Source: RPQJ01 sp046347155
Lineage (GTDB): Bacteria; Pseudomonadota; Gammaproteobacteria; Steroidobacterales; Steroidobacteraceae
DNA length: 64,000 nt
Direction of reading: 5' to 3'
Assembly: GCA_046347155.1 (NCBI GenBank)
Contig: JAXMGT010000001.1
Location: 1 to 64,000 of the forward strand
Shown here: positions 25,566-34,034 of the stretch, piece after piece
Layout: each line of letters starts with the position of its first letter
Position numbering within the stretch: the first letter of the stretch is position 1
Made by a program: the position numbers and the translations under genes
The notes under the pieces: model-generated
Told to the model about the DNA's origin: nothing
The model's database searches: none
Seen by the model: only the letters and a program-made list of their open reading frames with translations

Positions 25566-26569
25566 GCGAGCCCCCGCGTCGTGAGGCCCTTTTCCGGCAA
25601 TGGAGGGTCGACACGGGGGACTGGCTCCGTTTCCGTCCCGGAAACGGTGCCTGTCCCCTTTTCGCCCTTCAGCATCGGGAACCCCAACGCCTCTCGCGAC
25701 GCGTAATACGCCTCGGCCACCCCGCGGGCGAGCGCGCGCACGCGCAGGATGTAGCGCTGGCGCTCGGTCACCGAGATCGCCTTGCGGGCGTCGAGCAGGT
25801 TGAACGTGTGCGAGGACTTCAGCATCCGCTCGTAGGCGGGCAGCGACAGCTTCGCCTCGAGCAGCCGCTGGCACTCGCGCTCGTGCGCGTCGAACTGCCG
25901 GAACAGTTCCTCGACGTCGGCGTGCTCGAAGTTGTACTTCGACTGCTCGACCTCGTTCTGGTGGTACACGTCGCCGTACGTGACGCGCCCGAGCGGGCCG
26001 TCGGTCCACACGAGGTCGAACACGCTCTCGACGCCCTGCAGGTACATCGCGAGCCGCTCGAGGCCGTAGGTGATCTCGCCCATCACGGGCCGGCAGTCGA
26101 GCCCGCCGACCTGCTGGAAGTACGTGAACTGGGTGACTTCCATCCCGTTCAGCCAGATCTCCCAGCCGAGGCCCCAGGCGCCGAGCGTCGGCGACTCCCA
26201 GTTGTCCTCGACGAGCCGGATGTCGTGGACGGCCGGGTCGAGCCCGACCGCGCGCAGCGACCCGAGGTACAGCTCGATGATGTCCGGCGGCGAGGGCTTC
26301 AGCACCACCTGGTACTGGTAGTAGTGCTGCAGCCGGAACGGGTTGTCGCCATAGCGGCCGTCGGTCGGCCGGCGGGACGGCTGGACGTAGGCGGCGCTCC
26401 AGGGCTCGGGCCCGAGCGCGCGCAGGAAGGTCGCGGTGTGGAACGTGCCGGCCCCCATCTCCATGTCGTAGGGCTGCAGGATCACGCAGCCGCGTTCCGC
26501 CCAGTAGCGCTGCAGCGTGAGCAGCAGGTCCTGGAACGTGCGCGGGAGCGGCGGGGCCTTCTTGGGCAT
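25562..26569 (-). CDS. glyQ: Glycyl-tRNA synthetase alpha subunit, with an extended C-terminus
   Basis: GlyQ carries the glycine- and ATP-binding site of the synthetase. From ATG 26569 the product has TFQDLLLTLQRYWAERGCVI, MEMGAGTFHTATFLRALGPE and VEDNWESPTLGAWGLGWEIW, all conserved. At 335 residues it exceeds the E. coli subunit (303). The extra tail (after FPMLKGEK) is rich in Thr, Glu and Pro and is encoded by a long inverted repeat (25616-25658) that looks like an inserted REP-type hairpin. The tail is unlikely to be catalytic. It overlaps glyS by 4 bases. Confidence 0.95.
   Translation of the reverse strand: MPKKAPPLPRTFQDLLLTLQRYWAERGCVILQPYDMEMGAGTFHTATFLRALGPEPWSAAYVQPSRRPTDGRYGDNPFRLQHYYQYQVVLKPSPPDIIELYLGSLRAVGLDPAVHDIRLVEDNWESPTLGAWGLGWEIWLNGMEVTQFTYFQQVGGLDCRPVMGEITYGLERLAMYLQGVESVFDLVWTDGPLGRVTYGDVYHQNEVEQSKYNFEHADVEELFRQFDAHERECQRLLEAKLSLPAYERMLKSSHTFNLLDARKAISVTERQRYILRVRALARGVAEAYYASREALGFPMLKGEKGTGTVSGTETEPVPRVDPPLPEKGLTTRGLA
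25616..25658. repeat. REP-like hairpin element inside the 3' end of glyQ
   Basis: Two 19-base arms (25616-25634 and 25640-25658) are complementary except for two positions, and one further G-C pair extends the stem to a 3-base loop. The arms begin GGGGAC and contain CCGTTTCC, resembling the GGGGACAG-type repetitive extragenic elements found scattered in many proteobacteria. Here the element is read in frame and adds residues to GlyQ. No second copy was noticed in this window. Confidence 0.65.
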
Positions 26570-26680
26570 CGGGAATCCGGGGTCGGGGTCGCGGGGAGGC
26601 CGCGAAGTATAGCGAACGGCCGCCCCGGACCCCGCGCACGAAGGGCGCTTCCGTGGCAGCATCGCCCCCGGAGGACCCGC

Positions 26681-27088
26681 ATGCAGACCGGCTTCGATCC
26701 CGTCGACCGCTTCCTCGAATCGCCCGCCTACGGCGTCGTCGGTGCTTCGCCGCGGCGTCACAAGTACGGCAACAAGGTGCTGCGTTGCTACCTGCAGAAC
26801 GGCCGGCGCGCGATCCCGGTGAATCCGCGCGAGGCCGAGATCGAGGGCGTGCGCTGCGTCGCCTCGGTGCTCGACCTGCCGCCGGACGTCCGCAGCCTTT
26901 CGATCATCACGCCGCCCGCGGTGACCGAGCAGGTCGTCGAGCAGGCGATCCGTCACGGGATCGAGCACCTGTGGATGCAGCCCGGCGCCGAGAGCGAGGC
27001 GGCCGTCGAGGCGGCACGGGCGGCCGGCCTCAACGTGATCGCGGACGGCAGCTGCGTGCTCGTGGTGCTTGGGTACCGGGAGCGCTGA
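26681..27088 (+). CDS. CoA-binding domain protein
   Basis: The 135-residue product from ATG 26681 is preceded by a GAGGA ribosome-binding site. It matches the short CoA-binding (Rossmann-like) family: YGVVGASPRRHKYGNKVLRCYL, IPVNPREAEIEGVRCVASV, LSIITPPAVTEQVVEQA and HLWMQPGAESEAAVEAA. Members resemble the nucleotide-binding half of succinyl-CoA synthetase and YccU. The exact role is unknown. It is divergent from glyQ. Confidence 0.88.
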   Translation: MQTGFDPVDRFLESPAYGVVGASPRRHKYGNKVLRCYLQNGRRAIPVNPREAEIEGVRCVASVLDLPPDVRSLSIITPPAVTEQVVEQAIRHGIEHLWMQPGAESEAAVEAARAAGLNVIADGSCVLVVLGYRER

Positions 27089-27107
27089 AGGCGGCGCCGG
27101 ACCCGAT

Positions 27108-27171
27108 TTGATAAGTCAGTGGATTTTCACAATAAAGCCTGAAATAAACCGTCAAGCAGGCTCTTATTTCA
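27108..27171 (+). promoter_or_regulatory. Promoter and inverted repeats upstream of the POT transporter
   Basis: A TTGATA hexamer (27108-27113) is followed after 17 bases by AATAAA (27131-27136), a plausible sigma-70 promoter in a locally AT-rich spacer. Just downstream are TGAAATAA (27140-27147) and its complement TTATTTCA (27164-27171). A shorter overlapping pair AGCCTG/CAGGCT may form an operator or an RNA hairpin in the leader. Confidence 0.45.
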
Positions 27172-27216
27172 TTTTGCCTGATCAATACAAAGGGTCCAGA
27201 ACCCGGTGGTATCCCG

Positions 27217-28689
27217 ATGAATGCACTGCGCCGGCTCGTTGACCGGATACCCGACGGGGCGGCCGTCCTGTTCTTCATCCAGCTCTGCTCGACGCTCGGC
27301 TTCGCGGTGCTCTACTCGACGCTGGTGCTGTACACGACCGGGCACCTCGGTTTCTCGGTCAAGCAGGCGACGGCCGTGATGGGCGTGTTCGGGGCGTTCA
27401 ACTACGGGCTGCACCTGGCCGGCGGATACCTCGGCGGCCGCTTCCTGAGCAACCGCAACCTGTTCGTGGGCGGCATGGCGCTGCAGGTGCTCGGCAGCGG
27501 CACGATCGCGCTCGGTTCGACCCCGGCGCTGTACGCGGGGCTCGCGCTGTTCCTGACCGGCAGCGGCCTGAACGTCACCTGCCTGAACATGATGCTGACC
27601 CAGCGCTTCTCGCCGCTCGACCAGCGTCGCGAGGCGGCGTTCCTGTGGAACTACGCCGGGATGAACGTCGGCTTCTTCATCGGCTTCGCGGTCGCGGGCC
27701 ACTACCAGCTCGTGAAGGACTACACGTCGTTGTTCCTGTTCGCGACGGTGGGCAACCTCGCCGCGATCGTCCTCTCGGCCGCGTACTGGAAGACGCTGCG
27801 GGACCGGGACACCCCGCTCGCCGAGCAGCCGCCCGCGGCGTTCCGGCGGCGGTTCGCCATCGGCATCGCCGCGCTGCTCGCGATACCGCCGCTCGTCTGG
27901 CTGATGCTGCAGCACCCCGGCGAGACGGGCTCGGCGCTGAAGGGGTTCTGCGCGCTGGTCGCCGCGTGGCTCGTGTACGTGACCGCCCGGCACCCGGACC
28001 CGGTCGAACGCAGGCACATGTGCGCGTACCTGGTCTTTGCGCTCGGGGCGCTCGTGTTCTGGTCGCTCTACCAGATGGCGCCGAGCGGACTGCAGCTCTT
28101 CGCCGTGAACAACGTGGACCTGCACGCATTCGGCATCGAGATCGCACCCCAGTGGGTGCAGAACATCAACGCGACCGTCGTCGCGCTCGGCGGACCGATG
28201 CTCGCCCACCTGTTCGCCCGCCTGCGCGAGCGCGGCTGGCGCATCGACCTGCCGCGGCAGTTCGCCGCCGCGCTGCTCCTGATGGGACTCGGCTTCCTCG
28301 CGCTGCCGGCCGGCATCGCGGTCGCCGATCCGGCCGGGCGGACGGCGTTCGTGTGGCTGTTCGCGAGCTTCGTGCTGCAGTCGATCGCGGAACTGCTGCT
28401 CTCCCCGATCGGCTACGCGATGATCGGGCGGCTCGCGCCGCGCCAGTACCAGGGAATCATGATGGGCTCGTGGATGCTCATCACCGGGCTCGCCTCGCTG
28501 TTCGCCGGCGATTTCTCCGGGATGGTCCCCGAACCCGCCGGCACGACGGCGATCGCGACGAACCCCGGGTACGCGACCCTCTTCCTCCGGCTGGGACTCG
28601 GGGCGTTCGTGTTCGGGCTCGTGCTCGTCGCGCTGATCCCGCTGCTCCGGCGCCTGATCGGCGACCCGGTCACGGTCCCGCGCCGCTGA
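27217..28689 (+). CDS. POT-family (MFS) proton-dependent peptide transporter
   Basis: The 490-residue product has about 12-14 hydrophobic segments and the POT/PTR pattern. It contains GGYLGGRFLSNRNLFVGGMAL after the second helices, a central FLWNYAGMNVGFFIGF motif and a late helix IAELLLSPIGYAMIGRLAPRQYQGIMMG. POT proteins import di- and tripeptides with protons. A second family member lies at the end of the window next to a peptidase. It has its own AT-rich upstream region with a candidate promoter and inverted repeats. Confidence 0.88.
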   Translation: MNALRRLVDRIPDGAAVLFFIQLCSTLGFAVLYSTLVLYTTGHLGFSVKQATAVMGVFGAFNYGLHLAGGYLGGRFLSNRNLFVGGMALQVLGSGTIALGSTPALYAGLALFLTGSGLNVTCLNMMLTQRFSPLDQRREAAFLWNYAGMNVGFFIGFAVAGHYQLVKDYTSLFLFATVGNLAAIVLSAAYWKTLRDRDTPLAEQPPAAFRRRFAIGIAALLAIPPLVWLMLQHPGETGSALKGFCALVAAWLVYVTARHPDPVERRHMCAYLVFALGALVFWSLYQMAPSGLQLFAVNNVDLHAFGIEIAPQWVQNINATVVALGGPMLAHLFARLRERGWRIDLPRQFAAALLLMGLGFLALPAGIAVADPAGRTAFVWLFASFVLQSIAELLLSPIGYAMIGRLAPRQYQGIMMGSWMLITGLASLFAGDFSGMVPEPAGTTAIATNPGYATLFLRLGLGAFVFGLVLVALIPLLRRLIGDPVTVPRR

Positions 28690-28719
28690 ACTGTTGCGGC
28701 TCCGCGCCGCTCGGCTAAC

Positions 28720-29046
28720 ATGGCGCGCATGTCGAGGTACGGACGACCGACCCACCGGAAGCCGAGGCCGCTGCTCGCGTTCCTCGCGCTCGTGGCGCTG
28801 GTGCTCGGCCAGTCCGCCGCCCTCGTCCATGCCCTGAAGCACGAGCCGGCCAAGGGGCCGGCCCAGCACGCGCAGGTCTGCGTCGAGTGTGCCTCGTTCG
28901 CGCCGCTCGCCGCTCCGCACGGGGGCGCGGCGGCCGCGCTGTTCGTCGCCGTCGTCGCCGGCTGGGTGTTCGTGCGCTCGGTCGACCGGTCGACGGTCGC
29001 GAGCGGCCCCGTCCTCGCATTTCGTTCCCGCGCGCCTCCCCGCTGA
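28720..29046 (+). CDS. DUF2946-like small membrane protein
   Basis: The 108-residue product has an N-terminal membrane or signal segment (LLAFLALVALVLGQSAALVHAL), a Cys-containing motif QVCVECASF and a second hydrophobic segment (AAALFVAVVAGWVFV). This matches small DUF2946-type proteins commonly found beside outer-membrane metal-uptake genes. The Cys pair and nearby histidines could bind metal. It precedes the porin and binding-protein genes in the same direction. The first ATG is used; an ATG 9 bases later is possible. Confidence 0.6.
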   Translation: MARMSRYGRPTHRKPRPLLAFLALVALVLGQSAALVHALKHEPAKGPAQHAQVCVECASFAPLAAPHGGAAAALFVAVVAGWVFVRSVDRSTVASGPVLAFRSRAPPR

Positions 29047-29115
29047 ATCGCCGATCCGCCTGCACTGCCGGCGCCGGACGCCGGCCCGATCGCATTCATC
29101 GAGGAGATTCCCCCC

Positions 29116-30567
29116 ATGGGAAAGATCGCCCCACACGTGTCCGCGGTGCTCGCCGCCGCGGCCCTGCTGCCGTCCGTCGCCGCGGCCGCGACGGACGCCG
29201 ACGTCGAGTCGCTGCGCGCCGAGATCGCGCGCCTGAAGGCCGAGTACGCGGAACGCATCACGAAGCTCGAGGCCCAGGTCGAGCAGCTGCAGTCGAACCC
29301 GGACGTCGGGGCCACCGCCGCGGTGGACCAGCAGGTCGCGGCGGCCGGGCCGGCCGACGCGTCGCCGCCGGAGGAGTACGCTGCGCCGGCCGCGGAGCCG
29401 GCGGCCTCGGGGTCCGGCAGTGCCACGGCGTTCAACCCGGCGATCTCGCTGATCCTGTCCGGCACCTACTCGGACCTGTCCCGCAACCCCGAGGACTACG
29501 TGATCCAGGGGTTCATCCCGGCGAGTGACGAGACCGGGCCGGGCAGCCGCAGCTTCAGCCTCGGCGAGTCCGAACTCACGATCGCGGCCAGCATCGACCC
29601 TTATTTCATGGGCAACCTGACGGCCTCGATCACCGGGGACAACGAGATCGAGCTCGAGGAGGCGTGGTTCCGGACCACCGCGCTGCCCTGGGGCCTCAAC
29701 GTGAAGGGCGGCCAGTTCCTTTCGAGCATCGGCTACCTGAACGACATCCACTCGCACAACTGGGACTTCACGGACCTGCCGCTCGTCTACCAGGCGTTCT
29801 TCGGCGGCCAGATGAAGGTGCAGGGTGCGCAGGCGAAGTGGATCGCGCCGCTCGACAGCGTGCTGCTCGAGTTCGGCACCGAGTCGGGCAACGGCAACTA
29901 CTACCCGGGCACGACGCTGACGCGCAACGGACTGAACGGCTACAACGCGTACGTGCACCTCGGCGGCGACCTCGGCGACTCGGTCGCGTGGCGCACCGGC
30001 GTCTCCTACGTGGACCTCCACGCGACGGATCGCACGTTCGACGAGCCGAGTCCCGCGGGCGGCGACTCGACGAGCGCGTTCACCGGCGATTCGACCACGT
30101 GGATCGTCGACGGCGAGCTCAAGTGGACCCCGATCGGCGACACGAACGGCCAGTACGTGAAGCTGCAGGGCGAGTACATGCAGCGCCGCGAGGACGGGCG
30201 CCTCTCGTATCTGTACGGCGACAGCGACCTCGACGGCGGCTACGCGAGCGACCAGTCCGGCTGGTACGTGCAGGGCGTCTACCGCTTCCTGCCGCGCTGG
30301 CGCGTGGGCGCCCGCTACGACTCGCTCGACTCGGGCAACACGAAGATCGGCCTCGTGCAGGACGGCACGCTGGCGGCGGACGACTTCCCGCTGCTCCTGC
30401 CCGGTTCGCCGACGCGCACGACCCTGATGGTCGACTGGAGCCCGACCGAGTTCTCGCGGCTGCGCGCGCAGTACGCCTGGGACGACGCGGGCCCCGGGCC
30501 GACCGACGACCAGTTCTTCCTGCAGTACATCTACGCGATGGGCGCGCACGGCGCCCACAAGTTCTAG
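29116..30567 (+). CDS. Outer-membrane beta-barrel porin, probably metal-uptake associated
   Basis: The 483-residue product begins with a signal peptide (MGKIAPHVSAVLAAAALLPS, then AAAA). A short coiled coil (VESLRAEIARLKAEYAERIT) and a Pro/Ala-rich linker follow. The rest is a long beta-barrel of alternating aromatic and polar strands, ending in a terminal Phe as outer-membrane proteins do. Motifs such as GGQFLSSIGYLNDIHSHNWDF resemble zinc-regulated porin-like proteins. It precedes a ZnuA-like binding protein by 10 bases, so a role in metal entry across the outer membrane is likely. Confidence 0.78.
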   Translation: MGKIAPHVSAVLAAAALLPSVAAAATDADVESLRAEIARLKAEYAERITKLEAQVEQLQSNPDVGATAAVDQQVAAAGPADASPPEEYAAPAAEPAASGSGSATAFNPAISLILSGTYSDLSRNPEDYVIQGFIPASDETGPGSRSFSLGESELTIAASIDPYFMGNLTASITGDNEIELEEAWFRTTALPWGLNVKGGQFLSSIGYLNDIHSHNWDFTDLPLVYQAFFGGQMKVQGAQAKWIAPLDSVLLEFGTESGNGNYYPGTTLTRNGLNGYNAYVHLGGDLGDSVAWRTGVSYVDLHATDRTFDEPSPAGGDSTSAFTGDSTTWIVDGELKWTPIGDTNGQYVKLQGEYMQRREDGRLSYLYGDSDLDGGYASDQSGWYVQGVYRFLPRWRVGARYDSLDSGNTKIGLVQDGTLAADDFPLLLPGSPTRTTLMVDWSPTEFSRLRAQYAWDDAGPGPTDDQFFLQYIYAMGAHGAHKF

Positions 30568-30577
30568 GAGACCGACG

Positions 30578-31483
30578 ATGATTCGCAAACTGCTCGCCCT
30601 CTGCGCGACCGTCGGCCTCGCGGCCGCGATGCCCGCGCACGCGGAACTGAAGATCCTCGCCACGACCGCCGACTGGGGCTCGCTCGCGACCGAGCTCGGT
30701 GGCGACAAGGTGAACGTCTACACGGCGACGAGCGCACTGCAGGACGTCCACCAGGTGACCGCTAAGCCGAGCCTCGTCGCGCGCGCACGCACGGCCGACC
30801 TCGTCGTCGCGAACGGTGCGGACCTCGAGATCGGCTGGTTGCCGGTGCTGCTCTCGGAGTCGGGCAACACGAAGATCCAGCCCGGCACGCCCGGCTACTT
30901 CGAGGCCACGAAGTTCGTGCGGCTGCTCGACATCCCGGGGAGCGTGGACCGTTCGATGGGCGACGTGCACCCGCTCGGCAACCCGCACATCCAGCTCGAC
31001 CCGCGCAACGTCGCGGTGGTGGCGAAGGCGCTCGCGGCCCGGCTCGCCGCAGTGGACCCGGCCAACGCGGCCTACTACCAGGCGCGTGGCGCGGACTTCC
31101 AGGCGCGCTGGACGCAGGCGATCGGCCGCTGGTCCGCGCAGGGCGCGAAGCTGAAGGGCGTGCCGGTCGTCGTGATCCACTCGGACCAGCGGTATCTCCT
31201 CAACTGGCTCGGGATGGTGCAGTCGGCCGCGATCGAGCCCAAGCCCGGCGTGCCGCCGAGCGCGGGCTACCTCGCCGAACTCGTCACGAAGCTCACGGAC
31301 GCGAAGCCGAAGATGATCCTGCGCAACGCCTACAACGACCCGAAGGCGGCCGACTGGCTGTCCGGGAAGATCGGCGTGCCCGTCGTGATGCTGCCGTTCT
31401 CGGTCGGCGGCACGCCGGAGGCGAAGGACCTGTTCGGGCTCTTCGACGACACGCTCAACCGACTGCTGGCGGCCGCGCAATGA
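30578..31483 (+). CDS. Metal (zinc/manganese) ABC transporter substrate-binding protein
   Basis: The 301-residue product has a signal peptide (MIRKLLALCATVGLAAAMPA, cleaved after AHA) and the ZnuA/PsaA cluster A-I fold. Likely metal ligands are histidines in LQDVHQVTAKP, GNPHIQLDP and VVIHSDQRY, with an acidic or asparagine ligand later. It lacks the His-rich loop of classical ZnuA. It overlaps the permease gene by 4 bases. Zinc is favoured by the porin neighbour, but manganese cannot be excluded. Confidence 0.88.
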   Translation: MIRKLLALCATVGLAAAMPAHAELKILATTADWGSLATELGGDKVNVYTATSALQDVHQVTAKPSLVARARTADLVVANGADLEIGWLPVLLSESGNTKIQPGTPGYFEATKFVRLLDIPGSVDRSMGDVHPLGNPHIQLDPRNVAVVAKALAARLAAVDPANAAYYQARGADFQARWTQAIGRWSAQGAKLKGVPVVVIHSDQRYLLNWLGMVQSAAIEPKPGVPPSAGYLAELVTKLTDAKPKMILRNAYNDPKAADWLSGKIGVPVVMLPFSVGGTPEAKDLFGLFDDTLNRLLAAAQ

Positions 31484-32259
31484 ACGACCTGTCCGCGACC
31501 TTCTCGATCCTGTGGCCGGCGCTCGTCGCGGGCCTGCTCGTCGCCGTCTCGCACGTGCCGCTCGGGCAGCAGGTGCTCCGCCGCGGCATCGTGTTCATCG
31601 ACCTCGCGATCGCGCAGGTCGCGGCGCTCGGCGTCATCGTCGCGCACACGGTCGGCTTCGAGCTGACCGGCTGGCAGACGCAGGTGGCGGCCGTCGCCGC
31701 CGCGCTGCTCGGCGCGCTGCTGATGACCTGGACCGAGCGCAAGCGGCCCGAGGTGCAGGAGGCGTTGATCGGCATCCTGTTCGTGCTGGCGTCCACGGCG
31801 CAGATCCTGCTGCTCGCGAACAACCCGCACGGCGGCGAGGAGCTGAAGGACCTGCTCGCCGGGCAGATCCTCTGGGTCTCGAACGCGCAGCTCGTGCAGG
31901 CGGCGATCGTCACCGCAGCGTTCGTCGCGGTCTGGTGGCGCTGGCACGCGCGCTTCGGCCACGTGGGCTTCTACGTCGTGTTCGCCGTGATGGTGACGAC
32001 GTCGGTGCAGCTCGTCGGCGTGTACCTCGTGTTCACGACGCTGATCGTCCCGGCCGTCGCGACCTACCGTCACGCGCGGGAACGCCAGCTCGCGCTCGGC
32101 TACGGCCTGGCGTTTCTCAGCTACTTCGCCGGCCTCGCGGTCTCGGTGCTGACGGACCTGCCGTCGAGCGCGGTGATCGTGTGGGCGATGGCGGTGCTCG
32201 CCGTGATGCTGCACCTGACCGCGAAGGGCCGTCACCCGGTGGAGGTCGAGGAATCCTGA
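31480..32259 (+). CDS. Metal ABC transporter permease (ZnuB-like)
   Basis: The 259-residue hydrophobic product has seven to eight membrane segments and family motifs such as QQVLRRGIVFIDLAIAQVAALG and VGVYLVFTTLIVPAVATYRH, as in ZnuB/MntB permeases. It overlaps the binding-protein gene (ATGA). The ATP-binding subunit needed for transport is not in this cluster, so it must be encoded elsewhere or the system is unusual. It converges on the xsc-like gene. Confidence 0.87.
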   Translation: MNDLSATFSILWPALVAGLLVAVSHVPLGQQVLRRGIVFIDLAIAQVAALGVIVAHTVGFELTGWQTQVAAVAAALLGALLMTWTERKRPEVQEALIGILFVLASTAQILLLANNPHGGEELKDLLAGQILWVSNAQLVQAAIVTAAFVAVWWRWHARFGHVGFYVVFAVMVTTSVQLVGVYLVFTTLIVPAVATYRHARERQLALGYGLAFLSYFAGLAVSVLTDLPSSAVIVWAMAVLAVMLHLTAKGRHPVEVEES

Positions 32260-32297
32260 GGGCGCCGCCGCGGGCCGGGCGAGCCGGGGCCCGCCGC

Positions 32298-34034
32298 TCA
32301 GGTGAGGTCGCGGTACTTCGACAGGTGGCGGACGGGCTTCGACAGCGCGTCGCGCCTGAACGGATCGCCGAGCTCGCGGGTCACCATCATCTCGAGCACC
32401 GTCGTGCGGCCGTCGGCCTGCGCACGCACCGCGGCCTCGAGTGCCGGCGCGGCGTCCCCGAGGCGCGAAACCCGCACGCCTTCACAGCCGAAGGAGCGGG
32501 CAACCTCGGCCCAGCACGGGCCCTCGAGGTCGACGCCCACGAATCGCCGTGAATAGAAGTCGACGTGGTTCTTCTTCTCGGCGCCCCACTGGCCGTTGTT
32601 GAACACGACGACGGTCACACCGATCTTCTCGCGCGCGCAGGTCAGCAGTTCGTTCAGGCTGATCCCGAACGCGCCGTCGCCGACGTAGGCGATCGCCGGC
32701 CGGTCGGGGCGGGCGATCTTCGCGCCGCAGGCGACCGGGAACGCGTAGCCGCAGTTGCCGAAGCTCATTGCCGCGAACATCGATCTCGGGTGCTCGAAGC
32801 GGAGGTACGAGTTCGACACCGAGCAGATGTTGCCGATGTCCGTCGAGACCATCGCACCGGACGGCATCGCGCGCTCGAGCTCGCGCAGCATCTGCCGCGG
32901 GTGCATGTGCGGCGAGTCCTTCGCCACCTCGAGCGAGTACGGATCGCGCTCGTGGGTCCAGGCGCCGAGCTCGGCCTCCCAGGCGGCTTTCTCGGCGGCG
33001 ATGCGCGCCGCGCGCTCGTCGAGGTTCTCCGCCGAGGCGACGTCGCGTCCGGTGAGCCGTCCGGCCAGCGCCGCCGCGGCGGCCTTCGCGTCGCCGTGGA
33101 TCCCGACGCTGATCGGCTTCACGAGCCCGAGCATCCGCGGGTCCGCGTCGACCTGGATGATCTTCGCGCCCGCGGGCCAGTAGTCGAGCCCGTGCTGCGG
33201 CAGCGTCCCGAACGGCCCGAGACGCGTGCCGAGCGCGAGCACGACGTCGGCCTGCGAGATGAGTTTCATCGCGGCCTTCGAGCCCTGGTACCCGAGCGGT
33301 CCGCACCACAATGGGTGCGACGCCGGGAACGCGTCGTTGTGCAGGTAACTGGTGCAGACCGGCGCGCCGAGCCGCTCGGCGAGGCGCACCGCCTCGGCGG
33401 TGGCCTCGGAGAGGATGACGCCGCCGCCGGCCAGGATCACCGGGAACCGCGCCGAGGCGAGCAACGCCGCGGCCTCGTCGAGCGCGTCGTCGTCGCCCGG
33501 CCCGCGACCGATGCGCAGCGGCGCCGGGATCACCGCCTCGACGTCGCCGTAGAAGTGGTCGCGCGGGATGTTGAGCTGGGCCGGGCCCATCTCGAGCATC
33601 GCCCGGTCGAAGCAGCGCGCGGCGATCTCGGCCATCCGCTTCGGGCTCGAGACGTGGCCCTGGTACTTCGTGATCTTCGAGAAGATCGGCAGCTGCTCGG
33701 TTTCCTGGAAGCCGCCGAGGCCCATCGTCAGCGAGCCGGTCTCGGGCGTGATGAACACGACCGGCGAGTGCGCCCAGTACGCGGCGGCGATCGCCGTGAC
33801 GAAGTTCGTGATGCCGGGGCCGTTCTGCGCGATGCAGACGCCGTGGCGGCCCGACGCGCGGGCATAGCCGTCGGCCATGTGCGCGGCGCCCTGCTCGTGC
33901 GCGACCGGCACGAAACGGATGCCGGCCGCCGGGAACAGGTCGAGCGCGTCCATGTACGCGGAGCCCACGATCCCGAAGACCTCGGTGACGCCGTTCGCGA
34001 CCATGGTCTCGACGAGCGCCTCGGACGGCGTCAT
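32298..34034 (-). CDS. xsc: Sulfoacetaldehyde acetyltransferase-like ThDP enzyme
   Basis: Xsc converts sulfoacetaldehyde and phosphate to acetyl phosphate and sulfite. The 578-residue part from ATG 34034 aligns with Xsc: VAHEQGAAHMADGYARASG with the ThDP-activating Glu (residue 47), IAQNGPGITNFVTAI, GLGGFQETEQLPIFSKIT, PAQLNIPRDHFYGDV, and the ThDP motif GDGAFGISLN...VVVFNN near 450-477. A related acetolactate-synthase-like enzyme is the alternative. There is no stop codon between this part and the upstream periplasmic protein, so one 754-codon frame spans both. A GTG at 34055 with GGAG 5 bases upstream would allow independent initiation and is also a credible start. Confidence 0.75.
   Translation of the reverse strand: MTPSEALVETMVANGVTEVFGIVGSAYMDALDLFPAAGIRFVPVAHEQGAAHMADGYARASGRHGVCIAQNGPGITNFVTAIAAAYWAHSPVVFITPETGSLTMGLGGFQETEQLPIFSKITKYQGHVSSPKRMAEIAARCFDRAMLEMGPAQLNIPRDHFYGDVEAVIPAPLRIGRGPGDDDALDEAAALLASARFPVILAGGGVILSEATAEAVRLAERLGAPVCTSYLHNDAFPASHPLWCGPLGYQGSKAAMKLISQADVVLALGTRLGPFGTLPQHGLDYWPAGAKIIQVDADPRMLGLVKPISVGIHGDAKAAAAALAGRLTGRDVASAENLDERAARIAAEKAAWEAELGAWTHERDPYSLEVAKDSPHMHPRQMLRELERAMPSGAMVSTDIGNICSVSNSYLRFEHPRSMFAAMSFGNCGYAFPVACGAKIARPDRPAIAYVGDGAFGISLNELLTCAREKIGVTVVVFNNGQWGAEKKNHVDFYSRRFVGVDLEGPCWAEVARSFGCEGVRVSRLGDAAPALEAAVRAQADGRTTVLEMMVTRELGDPFRRDALSKPVRHLSKYRDLT

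Noticed and set aside
22110..25706. Plus-strand reading frame of about 1,200 codons opposite the esterase, acyltransferase and glyS genes
   Set aside because: It is a shadow frame caused by high GC. Its product is a run of Arg, Val, Leu and Glu with no motifs, and the opposite strand encodes conserved proteins.
27169..30708. Minus-strand reading frame of about 1,180 codons opposite the POT transporter and porin
   Set aside because: Composition is Arg/Gly/Glu/His-rich with no recognisable family; the plus strand carries clear transporter and porin genes.
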